From Cymbidium sinense (lineage: Eukaryota > Streptophyta > Magnoliopsida > Asparagales > Orchidaceae), in the NCBI GenBank assembly GCA_021442155.1, contig CM038214.1:315673001-315737000 (forward strand): a stretch of DNA of 64,000 bases, in the 5' to 3' direction. Below the pieces are notes generated by a model that worked only from the letters and a program-made list of their open reading frames with translations, ran no database searches and was not told where the DNA came from. The translations under genes and the position numbers were made by a program. Shown here piece by piece: positions 34,594 through 46,050 of the stretch (the stretch's first letter is position 1; every line of letters starts with the position of its first letter).

Positions 34594-37462
34594 TGACCTC
34601 ACTTTTAGAGTGCAATTCAATCTTTCCATCTAAGACTTAGAGTCTTCTAGACACTAAGACTTCCTAGTCAAGACACTTCTAACAATTAGGTAAACACTTA
34701 ACCTAAGCCTAAAGACTTAGAAGGGTTAACCATAGGATTAGGTTATGCCTTAGGATTAAGATGAATCTACCTACCCTACAACCCAAATCCAATCCATGTT
34801 CACCTTCTCAAACCAAACCTCAAGTTCAATTCAAACATGAAATTCAAATTCCAAACCCAAATTCCAAAACCAAATGATTGAAGACCATGATCAAATCCAA
34901 ACTTGAAACACTTTCCTAAGCCATATGACCTATCCCATGGACTTAGCCAAATCTTAATCCAAATCAATCCAAAATCAATTGATTTTCTCATATCAATTTA
35001 TATCTTCAATCATCTTCCTAAATATAAATCAAATGTACATTCAAATTATCAAAACTAAATCAAACTAAATCAAATTAAATCAAAACCCTTCCTAAACCAT
35101 ATGACCAATCCCATGGACTTAGCTAAATCTTAATCCAAATCAAGTCAAACTCAATTGATTTTCTCACAAATCAATCATCATTTTCAATCATCATAAATTT
35201 AAATGAAATATACAAATTAATCAAAACTAAATCAAACCAAATCAATCCAAACCTAAGCCACATGACCAACTCCATGGACTTAGCAAATTCCTTTATTCAA
35301 AACCCAAATTCAATTGATTTTCTCATGAATCAATCATACCTTCAATCATATTCACAAATATAAATGAAATCTACAATCATCAAGCCAAACCAAAATCAAC
35401 CCAAGTCAAACCCAACTTAACCCTTTTGACTTGAAATGTTCAAATGAACCAAAACCCATTTGAACAACCAATTGCAATTGAATTTATATATCAATCCCAA
35501 ATCCATATATATAAACTCAACTAAATCAAACTCAACCCAATATCAAGCCAACTAAACCCAATTGGTCCAATTGACCTAAAGTGGCCAATTTGACCTATTT
35601 GAGCCAAGTTCTAATCCTACCAAATTGGATTGAACCAAGTCCATCAAAACCTCCCATCATGATTATCATCACCTAGGTTGATCAATTATCACAAATTGGG
35701 TCAAGTCAACTTGGTGATTTTTGACCAAACCCTTAACCCATATTAACCCAAACTAGCCATAAACCTAAGCCAAATCCTTGAAACCAATGATTCATACCAA
35801 ATCAAAATCAATATTTGAATATGACTTGACCTTGATCAACAAACCCAATTGGCCCTCTTGACCCAAGTTGACCCAAATTAACCTAAAAGACCAAATTGGG
35901 TCAAATCAAAATAAAACCAAATTGAAACCAATGGATCAAGTTCATTCCAAATTGATGGTTGAACTTGACCAAAGCCATGATTGGACCCAATTGAACCCAA
36001 TTGACTACTTACCAAAGTGACCTAAAGGTTCAAGTTTAAATCAAAACCAAATCCAAATTAATTGAAACCAAAGCCTACAATCATCTTCAATTGGTCAACT
36101 CAACCCAAACCAACAACCAACCTAAGACAATTTGGCCAATTTGGTCAAATTGGTCAACTTAACCCATTTGACCCAAATGAATTCAAATGAGCCAAAATCA
36201 AATCTAAGCCAAACTAAACCAAACCAATTGAACCAAAACATCCCAAATGATCATATGAACTTGACCCAACCTTGGTTTGACCCAATTTGACCAATTGGTC
36301 AACTTGACCCAACCTAACCCAATTTGACCTAAATGAGTCAAATTGAGCCAAACCTAACCAAATCAACTCCAATTGACTTGAAATTTGGGCTAACCCACTT
36401 TTGGCTCATTTCAAATCTTCCCAAATCAATTTCAATGCCAAATGATCATTCTACCCTTGGGTCAAGGGCATCACATGAGACAAATCACCAATTTAAGTGG
36501 TCATTCCATTCCTTGGCCACTTGGTACTCTCTAATGGTCCACTTAGGCACTTAAGACAGCCAGCGACCCGAGGGTGGTTGGGTACCATGACCGTGGGAAA
36601 TCCCCTCACCCCCAGGAGCATTTGAAACCCATATGACACCCATGATTCTTCTTTGGAAGCCACCTCCACACCTTCAAACCATGAGCCAACTCACCTCCTC
36701 ACCCTCCCGACTCCCTAAGATGGACGGCTCCAAAAAGCCAAACTTGATCCCACCATTCGATCAAGATGAAGGGGTATACACCCTCTTATTTCCACTCAAA
36801 ACACACAAAATCATTCCAAAGAGCCCTACCCATGATGAGATAAAGCCATTCCCTAAGCTCCCAAGCTTGTTCTTTGATCAAAAATGCATTCCCATCCTAA
36901 ATAGGACACTTCCATTTTTTACCTAACTTCCCCATTTCTCAATTAAACTCAAATTAACTTTACACGCACTTTCCCTAGGCCTCGTTGAGTAAGAAAAAGT
37001 CATCTCCCAAGCTTCTCGAGCATCGGAGGTGGGACTTTGATCAAAGTTGAGCTCCAAATCATTAGTTCATGGCCTTCTAAGCGAACATCATGGAATTGAT
37101 CCAATTGTTGCTCGATAGGGCTTCATCTCCACGAGATGAAGCTTCCTCAATCTTTGAGATGCCGGTCTTGAGCTCCAGAGGTATGCTTCCAAAATTGATC
37201 CTTAGGAAAAATGGGTTGGAGCTTTTGAAGAAAACTTGCATCTCGTGTGATCTTGTTGGATCCCCTCCGATCAATGTCGTGAAGGTGTGGGATCCTTTTG
37301 GAGTTGATCCAAGCTCGGGTAAGCTCGGATCAAGTGAGCAATGAGAACAGACTCCATTCTCCCTCACTCGCATGACGTTAGATCATGCACCGTCCATTCC
37401 CATGATCGAAATGGATGGTCGTGATTAGATCTGCTAGATCGATATGAGTTAATCCTATTAAG
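34594..37462 (+). mobile_element. 5' part of a Tat-like LTR, inserted in the minus-strand element
   Basis: Starts with TGACCTCA exactly where homology to protease stops, and resembles the start of the longer plus-strand LTR at 43919. Shared features in the same order are a TTAGAAG(A/G)GTTA(A/G)CCATAG landmark, then ~175-base tandem repeats (34900-35400), then a tract dense in TTGACC (35560-36340), then unique sequence with a GATGAAGCTTC landmark (37135; 46878 in the other copy). It is truncated at 37462 by telomere-like repeat, so the rest of its element is gone. Short open stretches (for example 36333-36554 and 37090-37344) have no recognisable product. Confidence 0.72.
34900..35400 (+). repeat. 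~175-base tandem repeats in the LTR start (truncated copy)
   Basis: Three successive units contain CCCATGGACTTAGC-like (34936, 35111, 35272) and CAATTGATTTTCTCA-like landmarks at a spacing of about 160-180 bases. Confidence 0.7.
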
Positions 37463-40400
37463 CTGTGAGATTAATAAAAAACTTAAACTAAAATAAATTA
37501 ACTAAACTAAATAAAAAAATAAACTTAAATAAAAAAAATTTAAAATAAACTAAAATAAAAAATAAACAAAATAAATCTAAACCTATCGATTTACTTATTT
37601 ATTTAAAAAAATACCCTAAACCCTAAGCTAACCCTAAACCCTAAACCCTAAAACATAAAAACCTAAACCTAAACTAAATAAAACCTAAAAATAAAATATA
37701 TAAAAAAAACCTAAATAAATAAAATAATAAAAAAATAAAATAAAACTTAACTAAAACCAAAACCTAAACCTAAATAAAATAAAATAAATAATAAAATAAA
37801 ATGAATAAAAACATAAACTAAACTAAAAATAAAATAAACCTAATAATAAAAACCTAAATAAAATAAAAAAAACATAAAATAATAAAATAAACCTAAAATA
37901 AAAAAATAAAATAAAAAATAAAACCTAAACCTAAAAAAAATAAAGCTAAAATAAAACCTAAACCTATAAAAAAAAAAAACATAAAATAAAATAAAAAATA
38001 AACCTAAACTAAACTAAAATAAATTAAACTAAAATAAATTAAACTATAAACTTAAACCTAAAACAAAATAAAATAAAATAAATATAAACCTAAACTAAAC
38101 TAAAATAAAACATAAAAAAAACTAAAATAAAACCTAAAAACCTAAACCTATAAAAAATAAAAAATTTAAACTAAACTAAAATAAAAATAAACAAACCTAA
38201 AATGAAATAAAAAATAAAACTCAACTAAAAATAAACCTAAACATTAACCTAAACCTAAAAAAAAATAAAAAAAACCTAACTAAATTAAATAAACCTAAAA
38301 TAAATAAATAAAAAAATAAAATAAAATAAACCTAAATAAAAAATAAAAAATAAAATAAACTAAATAAAAAACTAAACCTAGTTTACTTAATTTAAAGAAA
38401 AAATAAAATGTAAAAAATAAAAATAAAATAAAAAAACCCAAACCATAAACCACTAAACCCTACCAAACACTGCTGAGCCCAAAACCTAAACCCTAAACTA
38501 CAACCCTAAAAGCCTAAACCAGATCCAAACTGAGCCACAGACCCTAGGCCCTAAACCCCTACCCTAAACCTCAGGCTAAACCTCAAACCATGCCACAACC
38601 TTAAACCACAAGAATGTAAACTAAAACTATATAAACCTAAAATAAAAATAAAAAACCTAACCAAAATAAACTAAAAAAAAAAAAATAAAATAAATAAAAC
38701 TACTAAAATAAAAACCTAAACCTAAACATAAAATAAAAGAAAAAATAAAATTAAACTAAAATAATAAATTAATAAAATGAAATAAAAATTAAAATAAACC
38801 TAAAATAAAACCTAAATACAATAAACTAATCATAAAATAAAATAAAACCTAAAATATATTAAAATAAAATTAAACCTAAATAAACCTAAAATTAATAAAA
38901 ATAAACCATAAATTAAAAAACTAAAAATAAAAATAAAATAAAATAAATAAAAAATAAACTAAAATAAACTAAACTAAAAAATAAAAACCAAACTTAAACT
39001 TAAAATAAACTAAACCTAAACCCTAAACTAAATAAATTAAAATAAACTTAAAATAAACCTAATAAACCAAAATAAAAAATAATCTAAAAAAAATAAAAAC
39101 CTAAACTAAATAAAATAAATAAAAAAAAAATAAACATAAACCTAAAAAAAAAAAAACTAAAATAAAATAAAATAGACTATATAAAAAAAATAAACTATAA
39201 TAAATAAAAATAAAAATAAATTAAAAATAAAAAAAAATGCTAAATAAACCTAAATCTATGGGTTTGCTTAATTTTTTTTTTAAAAACTAAACCCTAACTA
39301 AACCCACAAATCCTAAATCCAAAGCTAATGAGCCCTAAAACACTTACCTAAACCTAAACCTGACCTAATTATAAAACCCTAAGGCCACAAACTTAAACTG
39401 ACCCTGAGCCCTGACCCCTGAGCCAAACCCACGTGACCATAAATCCTGACCTAAAGGCTAAACCTAAGTACAAACCCACAGGCCTGAGCCTAAACCCTGA
39501 GCCACTGGCTTAAAACTGAGCCTAAACTGAGCTGGAATCCCCTGGGCCTAAACCCCTCCTGAGCCTGAAAACCTACCCTCTAAACTCCCTGAGCCCAAAC
39601 CCCTAAAACTAAAACTGGCTAAAATAATACTAAAAAAAATATAATAAATAACCAAATAAAATAAAATAAAATAAAACCTAAAAGGACTGAGCAAACCTAA
39701 AATAAAACCTAAAAAATAAGATCATCTAAAACTAAACTAAAATAAAATAAAATATAAAATGATAAACTAAAAGAAAATAAACTAAAATAAAACATAAATA
39801 AAATAAAAACTAAACGTAAAATAAAAATAAAATAAACTTAACATAAAATAAAATAATAACTAAACAAAAACCTAAACCTAAAAAATATACCAAATAATAA
39901 AACCTAAAAATAAATAAAAAATAAAACCTAAACCCTATAAAGAAAGAAACTAAACTAAATAAATAGTAAGAAAAAATAAACCTAAACTAAAAAATAAATA
40001 AAACCTAAACCTAAACCTAAAAAACCTAAACCCTAAACTAAAAATAAATAAAATAAACTAAAAATAAACCTAAACTAAACTAAATAAAACCTACAAATAA
40101 ACCTAAAATAAACCTACAAAACCTAAACCTAAAACCTATAAAGCTAAAAAAAAACTATGCTAAAACACCTAAAAAAATAAAATAAATAAAAAAAAAACCT
40201 AAACCAAAATAAAATAAAATAATAAAATAAAATAAAAACATAAAATAAAACCTAAACTAAATAAAGAGTAGAAAAATAAAAGCTAAACTAAAAAAAATAA
40301 ATAAAAACCTAAAAATTAAAATAAATAACTGAATAAAAAAATAAATTAAAAACAAATATAAATAAAAAAATGTAAATAAAACTAAATAAAACCTAAACTT

Positions 40401-40843
40401 AAAATAAAACCTAAAATTAAATCTAAAATTAATAAAAATAAACCTAAACCCTAAAAAAACTAAACCTAAAATAAAAAAAATAAACCTAAACCTAAACTAA
40501 AATAAATAATACCTAAACCTAAACCTAAAATAAACTAAACCTAAACCTAAACCTAAAAATAAAAATAAAACTTAAACTAAAAAAAAAAATTAAAGACCTA
40601 AACAAAATAAAATAAAAATAAAACTAAACTAAAAATAAACCTAAACCTTAAAAAAATAAAATAAATAAAATAAATAAACTATTGTAAATAAAAAAAATAA
40701 ACCTAAAAAATAAAAAATAAAAGAAATTAAAATAGATAAAAAACTAAATAAACCTAAAACTACGAGTTTTTTAATTTTAAAAAAATTAAAAAATAAAAAT
40801 AAAAAATAATAAAGAAAAACCCTAAGCCCTAAACCTAAAACCC
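37463..40843 (+). repeat. Telomere-like and A-rich blocks, third tract
   Basis: (C0-2)TAAA repeats with junction motifs near 37579, 38375, 39256 and 40758. Two stretches, 38455-38620 and 39290-39615, differ from the rest: CCCTAAA appears as CCCTGAG, CCTGAGCC and similar, bringing G onto a strand that otherwise lacks it. No P0 or GRP fragment was seen here. The minus-strand open stretch 40883-40641 is a translation of A-rich repeat and has no support as a gene. Confidence 0.85.
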
Positions 40844-40849
40844 TATGGT

Positions 40850-41400
40850 GACTATTTTGTTTTGGGCTCTTCTGTTTATGCATCTTGTTATAGATCTGGT
40901 AGAAATCTTCTTTGGGATATTTTGTGGAATTTTGCTAGGTCAACAAACCTTGGTTTGTTGGTGGTGATTTCAACACTATTTTATTCTCTTCTGAACGAAG
41001 TTGTGGTTGCTCTCCCAATATTCATTCCGTGGTAGATTTTTCCAATTTGATCCTTGATTTTAATTTGCTTGATATTGTCTTTAAGGGCTCCAATTATACT
41101 TGGGAAAACTCTAGACTTTGGCAAAGGTCGGGCCGAATCCTTTTTTACTCATTAGATTACTTGCCTATTACTTCTATTTTTCATTTGTGAACCTTGTCGA
41201 TCATGCTCCTCTTATTTCTATTAAAGATAATTCTAATAGATTAAAAAACTCCTCTCCTTTTAGATTTTGAACATGTGGATTGACATATTGATTTTTTTGA
41301 TGTTGTGGCTATTAATTTGAAAGCTCCTTTGCATCGATAATTGATTATGGGGATGAATAGACTTTGGTTTAAACTTGAAAGATTTAAACAAAATTTGGGT
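40850..41400 (+). pseudogene. LINE AP-type endonuclease remnant
   Basis: In one frame 40951-41188 is open and reads WFVGGDFNTILFSSERSCG, then FSNLILDFNLLDIVFKGSNY and TWENSRLWQRSGR. GGDFN (40960-40974) is a catalytic-site motif of LINE endonucleases, and the later LDY is a worn form of the usual LDR segment. Upstream, VYASCYRSGRNLLWDIL matches the same domain. The final SDH motif is degraded (the bases near 41195 read VDHAPL out of frame). Confidence 0.8.
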
Positions 41401-41654
41401 TGGTGGAACAAGCATTATTTTAATAACCTTTTGTTAATATTAAAGATATGGAAAAAATTGGTTTGTGATCTTGAAGTCTCATATATGATAAGATTAAGGA
41501 CTAGGAGGCGAAGATAAACTTGTTAACTTCTAAAATATGGAAGAGACTTATTGGCACCAAAAAGCTGCTAGTAAAAATATTGCGGATGGTGATAGAATAC
41601 TAGCTATTTCCATGCTTTAATTAATAAAGAGAGCTTTAAATAATATTCAAAATT

Positions 41655-42980
41655 AAAGATGACAATGGAGATTGGATTACATAGAAGAATAAGGATATTA
41701 ATTACTTTAGAAATATGTTTAAGAATTGCTCTTATGAAGCTATTTCTAAACCATTTGATTCCTTCTATTATTACTAATGATGATAATGATTTGCTTACCA
41801 TTGTACCTAATGATGAAATTTTTGAAGTTCTAAATAGCATGAACATAGATTTTGTTGCTGGTTCGGAGGGTTTCACAACTCAATTTTTTCAAAAAATGTT
41901 GGTTTATCATTAAAAATGATTTGATTGAGGCTGTGATTGATTTTTTTAATGATAATCCTTTTCCTAGATATTTTTCTAGTACTTCTCATTCTTATGAAAG
42001 ATAATCTAGACTATTGGAGTGATTTCAGACCTATTAGTCTTTCTACCTTCTTTAATAAGTTGATTTCCAAAATTCTTACCAACAGGCTTAGTCTTTTACT
42101 TAATAGATCTATCTCTCTCAACAAAACTAGTTTTGTTAGAATTATATCAATTTCTGATAATATTTTACTTTCCCAAGAATTAATTCATGATCTTGATGCT
42201 AAGAATAGAGGTGGCAACATTCTTTTCAAATTAGATATTACCAAAGCCTTTAGCAACATCTCTTGGGATTTTCTTTTCCATATTCTGAATTTATTTGGTT
42301 TTTTGATAAATTTATTTATATTAAAAAAATAATAATGCCTAGTTTTTTTATTTTGCTTAATGGGAAGCCTTGGGTTTCTTTCCCTCTTCCATGGCTTAAG
42401 ATAAGGGGATCCTTTATGTCTGCTTTATTTATTATCATTGTTGAGTACTTATCTAGAGCATCGATGATTTATTCTTAAACAATCATAGTATGTACTAGAA
42501 CTCTTGGTGGTCTTCATGTTTCACTTAAGCTTTGTAGATGATTTCATTATTTTTTGCAATGCTTATTCATCATATCAGAATCTCAAGAATTTTATAAATA
42601 AATTTGGTTGAGAAAGTGGCCTTTCTATCCATGATAACAAAAGCTATTTTATCACCTCCTCTCGTATCTCTAATAATAAAATCAATCAAATCTTGCATAT
42701 CACTAATTTTAAACATCAACGCTTACCTCTAAAGTACTTGGTTGCTCCTCTCTTTAAAGGCCCGAGCATCCCATCTTTTGATGAGTTAATTCAAAAAAAT
42801 TTTAAAAACATTTTTGCTTGGCAATTCCATTTGCTTTCCTTTGGTGGTAGGCTCACTATTTTTAAAAGCACTCTCAATTCAATGCCTCTTTATTTGATTC
42901 AGACTATTATCCCCACTAATGCTACACTTATCAAAATTGATCTTTTGCTTAATAAATTTTTTTTGGGGCTCCAATAATTC
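41655..42980 (+). pseudogene. LINE reverse transcriptase remnant
   Basis: 41659-41913 holds the lead-in to RT (EIFEVLNSMNIDFVAGSEGF). 41937-42332 reads WSDFRPISLSTFFNKLISKI, ISDNILLSQELIHDLDAKN and LFKLDITKAFSNISWDFL, the fingers and palm; the second half of the last motif has Ser where Asp is usual. FVDD (42531-42542) stands for the catalytic (Y/F)ADD of plant LINEs. 42693-42977 reads LPLKYLVAPLFKG, WQFHLLSFGGRLTIFKS and MPLYLIQTIIP, the thumb region. Several frameshifts separate these pieces. Confidence 0.88.
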
Positions 42981-43009
42981 TACCAAAAGAATGCATTGGA
43001 CATCTTGGC

Positions 43010-43908
43010 ATAAATGTTGTGGTATTTTTGGTGATGGTGCTCTTGGTTGCAAACCTATTATTCAAATATCGCTTTTCTCATAAGCTCTGGTGGAATTTTA
43101 GAAAGAATGATAGCCTTTAGGCTAATTTTATGAGGAAAAATACTGCCAAGGTAAACAAACTCTTATCTGTGCTTATAAAGTTGGTGACTCTACGGTTTGT
43201 AAAAGGCTTTGACTCATTAAATGAGTTGTCAAATCCTTAATATCTTGGGGTATTCATTCACATTCTTCTTTCTTTTGGCAAGACAATTGGATTGGCAATG
43301 GCTCTATTAACACCCTTTTATCTACCCACTCTACTACTACTATCAAAGTAAACTCTTTTTAGGCTTAATAACAATTGGAATGAAAGCTAACTTGAGAATT
43401 ATATCTCTATTTCTATTTTTGACAACTTTAGAAATATCCCCATTTCTTCTAACAAACCTAATCAAATTCTTTTTATGCTTTCTTATAATGGTGATTTTGT
43501 TCGAAAAGGTTTGGAATTTTATTAGAGATAAATAGAACCCCTCTAATGTCTTTACTAAACTTTGGAACAATATCATTTCCCATATCCTATTAGTTTTAGC
43601 TTAGAGGATTTTGAATAACTTTGTTCTGTGGACTCTTTTCTAGATTAAAGCATTTTATTTACCATCTAAGTGCTATTGTTGCTTTCATATTGAAAATATA
43701 AATCATATTTTTGTCAATGGTGCTATTTCTTCTAAATTATGGCTTTGGTATGATGATTTATTTAATACCAACTATTTTCATGGTTCTCTTTCTTTATATC
43801 AACTTCTTAAAGTTTGTTTCAAAAAAATTGTGAAAGGTCATATCAAAGTTTTAATTGCTATTACCCTTATCACATCTGGATGGAAATGATGCAAAATATT
43901 GGTACTCT
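43010..43908 (+). pseudogene. LINE C-terminal region with zinc-finger (zf-RVT-like) domain
   Basis: Piecewise reading gives FWQDNWIGNGSINTLLS (43272) and later SKCYCCFHIENINHIFVNG (43668), which fits the Cys-x-Cys ... His pattern found after RT in plant LINEs. The last recognisable part, HIWMERNDAKYW-like, lies at 43869-43905, thirteen bases before the LTR start. Confidence 0.75.
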
Positions 43909-44209
43909 ATGAACCTGTTGACCTCAGTCTTAGAATGAGCTCTCAACCCCTCCATCTTAAACATATGACTCCAAGGACTCTCAACCTAGCCCAGACTTAG
44001 AAGAGTTAGCCATAGAATAGGTCATGCCTTGGGGTGTTAGGAAAATTTCTACCCTTAGCTTAAACAATTCCTCACTTTCCTTCTTTCAAGTCAAACTCCA
44101 AATCAATCTTAATTGATTGTCTCCAAATTCAAATCAACTCCATATGAAATCCATGATTGAAATCTATGATTGAAACCCATGATCAAAATCCATTAAAATT
44201 CTAAGTTCA

Positions 44210-44960
44210 AATTTTTCCCAAGTCCTTAATCTCCTCTTAAGGACTTAACCAAAATCATGATCAAAACCTATTCAAATTATTGAGATTTTCAAAATCCATT
44301 TATATTCTCATTTATATTCATATATAAAATGAAATATAAATTCAAATCAACCAAACTAAACTCAAAATTCCAAATTTAAAATCCTTGAAATTTCCTATGT
44401 CATTAATTCTCCATTAATGGACTTAGCCTAAACCTTGATCATATCAATTCAAATCCTTGGGATTTTCTCAAAAAATTTTTTTATTCTCATTTATATTCAC
44501 AAATATAAATGAAATATAAATATAAATCAATCAAATCAAATCCAAGAATTAAATTCCCAATTTAAAATCGCTTTAAGTCTTAATTTTCCATTAATGAACT
44601 TAGCCTAAACCATCATCAAACCATATCAAAGTCATGGAATTTTCTCATAATTCATTTATAATCTCATTTATATTCACATATATAAATGAAATATAAATAT
44701 AAATCAATCAAACCAAATTCAAAAATTCAAAACCCAAATTCCAAAATTTTCCTAAGTCCCTTAAATCCTTCTTAATGGACTTAGCCCAAATCATGTCAAA
44801 TCATCAAACCCTTGACATTTTCTCATGATCCATTTATATTCCCATTTATATTCACATACATAAATGAAATATAAATTCAAACAATCAAAACCAATTCCAA
44901 AAATCAAACTCAAACCAACTCAAAATCCAATCTAAGCCTTTCAAGTCAAAATCTTGAACT
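44210..44960 (+). repeat. ~175-base tandem repeats in the LTR start
   Basis: About five units, each with a GGACTTAGCC-like landmark (44241, 44419, 44600, 44777, 44952), then CTCATTTATATTCA(C/T)A and AAATGAAATATAAAT. A small inverted repeat (for example CATTAATTCTCCATTAATG at 44400) precedes the landmark. Homologous to 34900-35400. Confidence 0.72.
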
Positions 44961-45224
44961 TAGCCAAATCAATTTCAAATCATGCCAAACTCTTGATTTT
45001 CTCTCATGGTTCAATCAACCCTACAATCATGAGCTCATATATAAATCCAAACTTCAATCAAACAATCAAAACCTAAGTCAAAAATCAAAACCAAAACCCT
45101 TTCATATTCTTCCTTTGAATATGAAATTGTCAAATGGATCTAAACCCATTTGACTTCAAACCACTTGTAAATGGTTATATTTCAATCAAGTCCATATACA
45201 AGATCAACTTCAAATCAAGCTTTG

Positions 45225-46050
45225 GTGACTTGACCCACTTAGGCTCACTTGACCCAAAGTGACCTAAAGTACCCTTATGAGCCAAATTTTGATCCTAACC
45301 AAATTGGATTGAACCAAACTCATATATCCCTCTCATCATGATCAACAATAATCATGGGATGATCAATTAATCAAATTGGGTCAAACCAAGTCAAACCTAA
45401 GGGTTGACCAAGTCAACACTTAACCCAAAATGAAACCTTACATAGCCAAATTCTACCATAGGCCAAATTGATTGAAACTATTGATCTAAGTTCCCTCATG
45501 ACCTATGTTTGAACTTGACCAAGCCAACATTTGAGCCTAACCTAGCCCAATTGGCTCACTTGACCCAAGTTGACCCATTTTGACCTAAAGGGTCAAAATT
45601 TGTCAAAACTTGATCTAAGCCAAATTGATTGAAACCAATGGGTCAAGTCCATTCCAAATCACTTGTGGAACTTGACCAAAGCCTCAATTGGCCAACTAGA
45701 CCCAACCTAGCCAATTGACCTTAGACACATGACTAAAGGGGTCATGTTGAGCCAAAATTAAACTTAACAAAAATTGATTGGAAACAAAGATACCAATCCA
45801 CTCCATATGACTAACCTAACCTAAACCTACCCTTGACCCACCTCAAATAGGTCAAATGGGCCAAGTAGGATAGTTTGACCCATTTGACCTAAATGAAGTC
45901 ATATGAGCCAAATTCAAAACTATACCAATTGAATCAAACCAAAGCCACCAAGACATTTCAAATGGCCATATGAACTTGACCAAACTCTTGGTTTGACCCA
46001 ATTTGACCTATTGGTCAACTTGACCCAAGTTGACCCATTTTGACCTAAAC
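45225..46050 (+). repeat. TTGACC-rich tract (W-box-like cores) in the LTR
   Basis: Roughly 18 TTGACC cores on the sense strand, many in the form TTGACCCAA or TTGACCTAAA, with a few on the other strand (GGTCAA). The truncated LTR has the same tract at 35560-36340. TTGAC(C/T) is the core bound by plant WRKY factors. Whether this is regulatory or simply a degenerate minisatellite cannot be told from sequence. Confidence 0.65.

Larger units (their letters stand above)
40844..43918 (+). mobile_element. Plant L1-type LINE, 5'-truncated and interrupted
   Basis: Begins inside the endonuclease domain directly after CCCTAAA variants and runs through reverse transcriptase to the C-terminal zinc-finger domain. 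It is cut at 43918 by the start of an LTR element. 5' truncation is the usual outcome of target-primed reverse transcription. The reading frame has many single-base errors. The 3' UTR and poly(A) tail are not in the window, having been displaced by the LTR insertion or lost. Confidence 0.88.

Noticed and set aside
36333..37373. Several 70-100-codon open stretches in the truncated LTR
   Set aside because: No recognised domain, not conserved as frames in the homologous part of the longer LTR (46000-47060), and partly made of TTGACC repeat.
40641..40883. 80-codon minus-strand open stretch rich in Phe, Leu and Tyr
   Set aside because: It is a translation of A-rich telomere-like repeat with no domain and no conserved counterpart.
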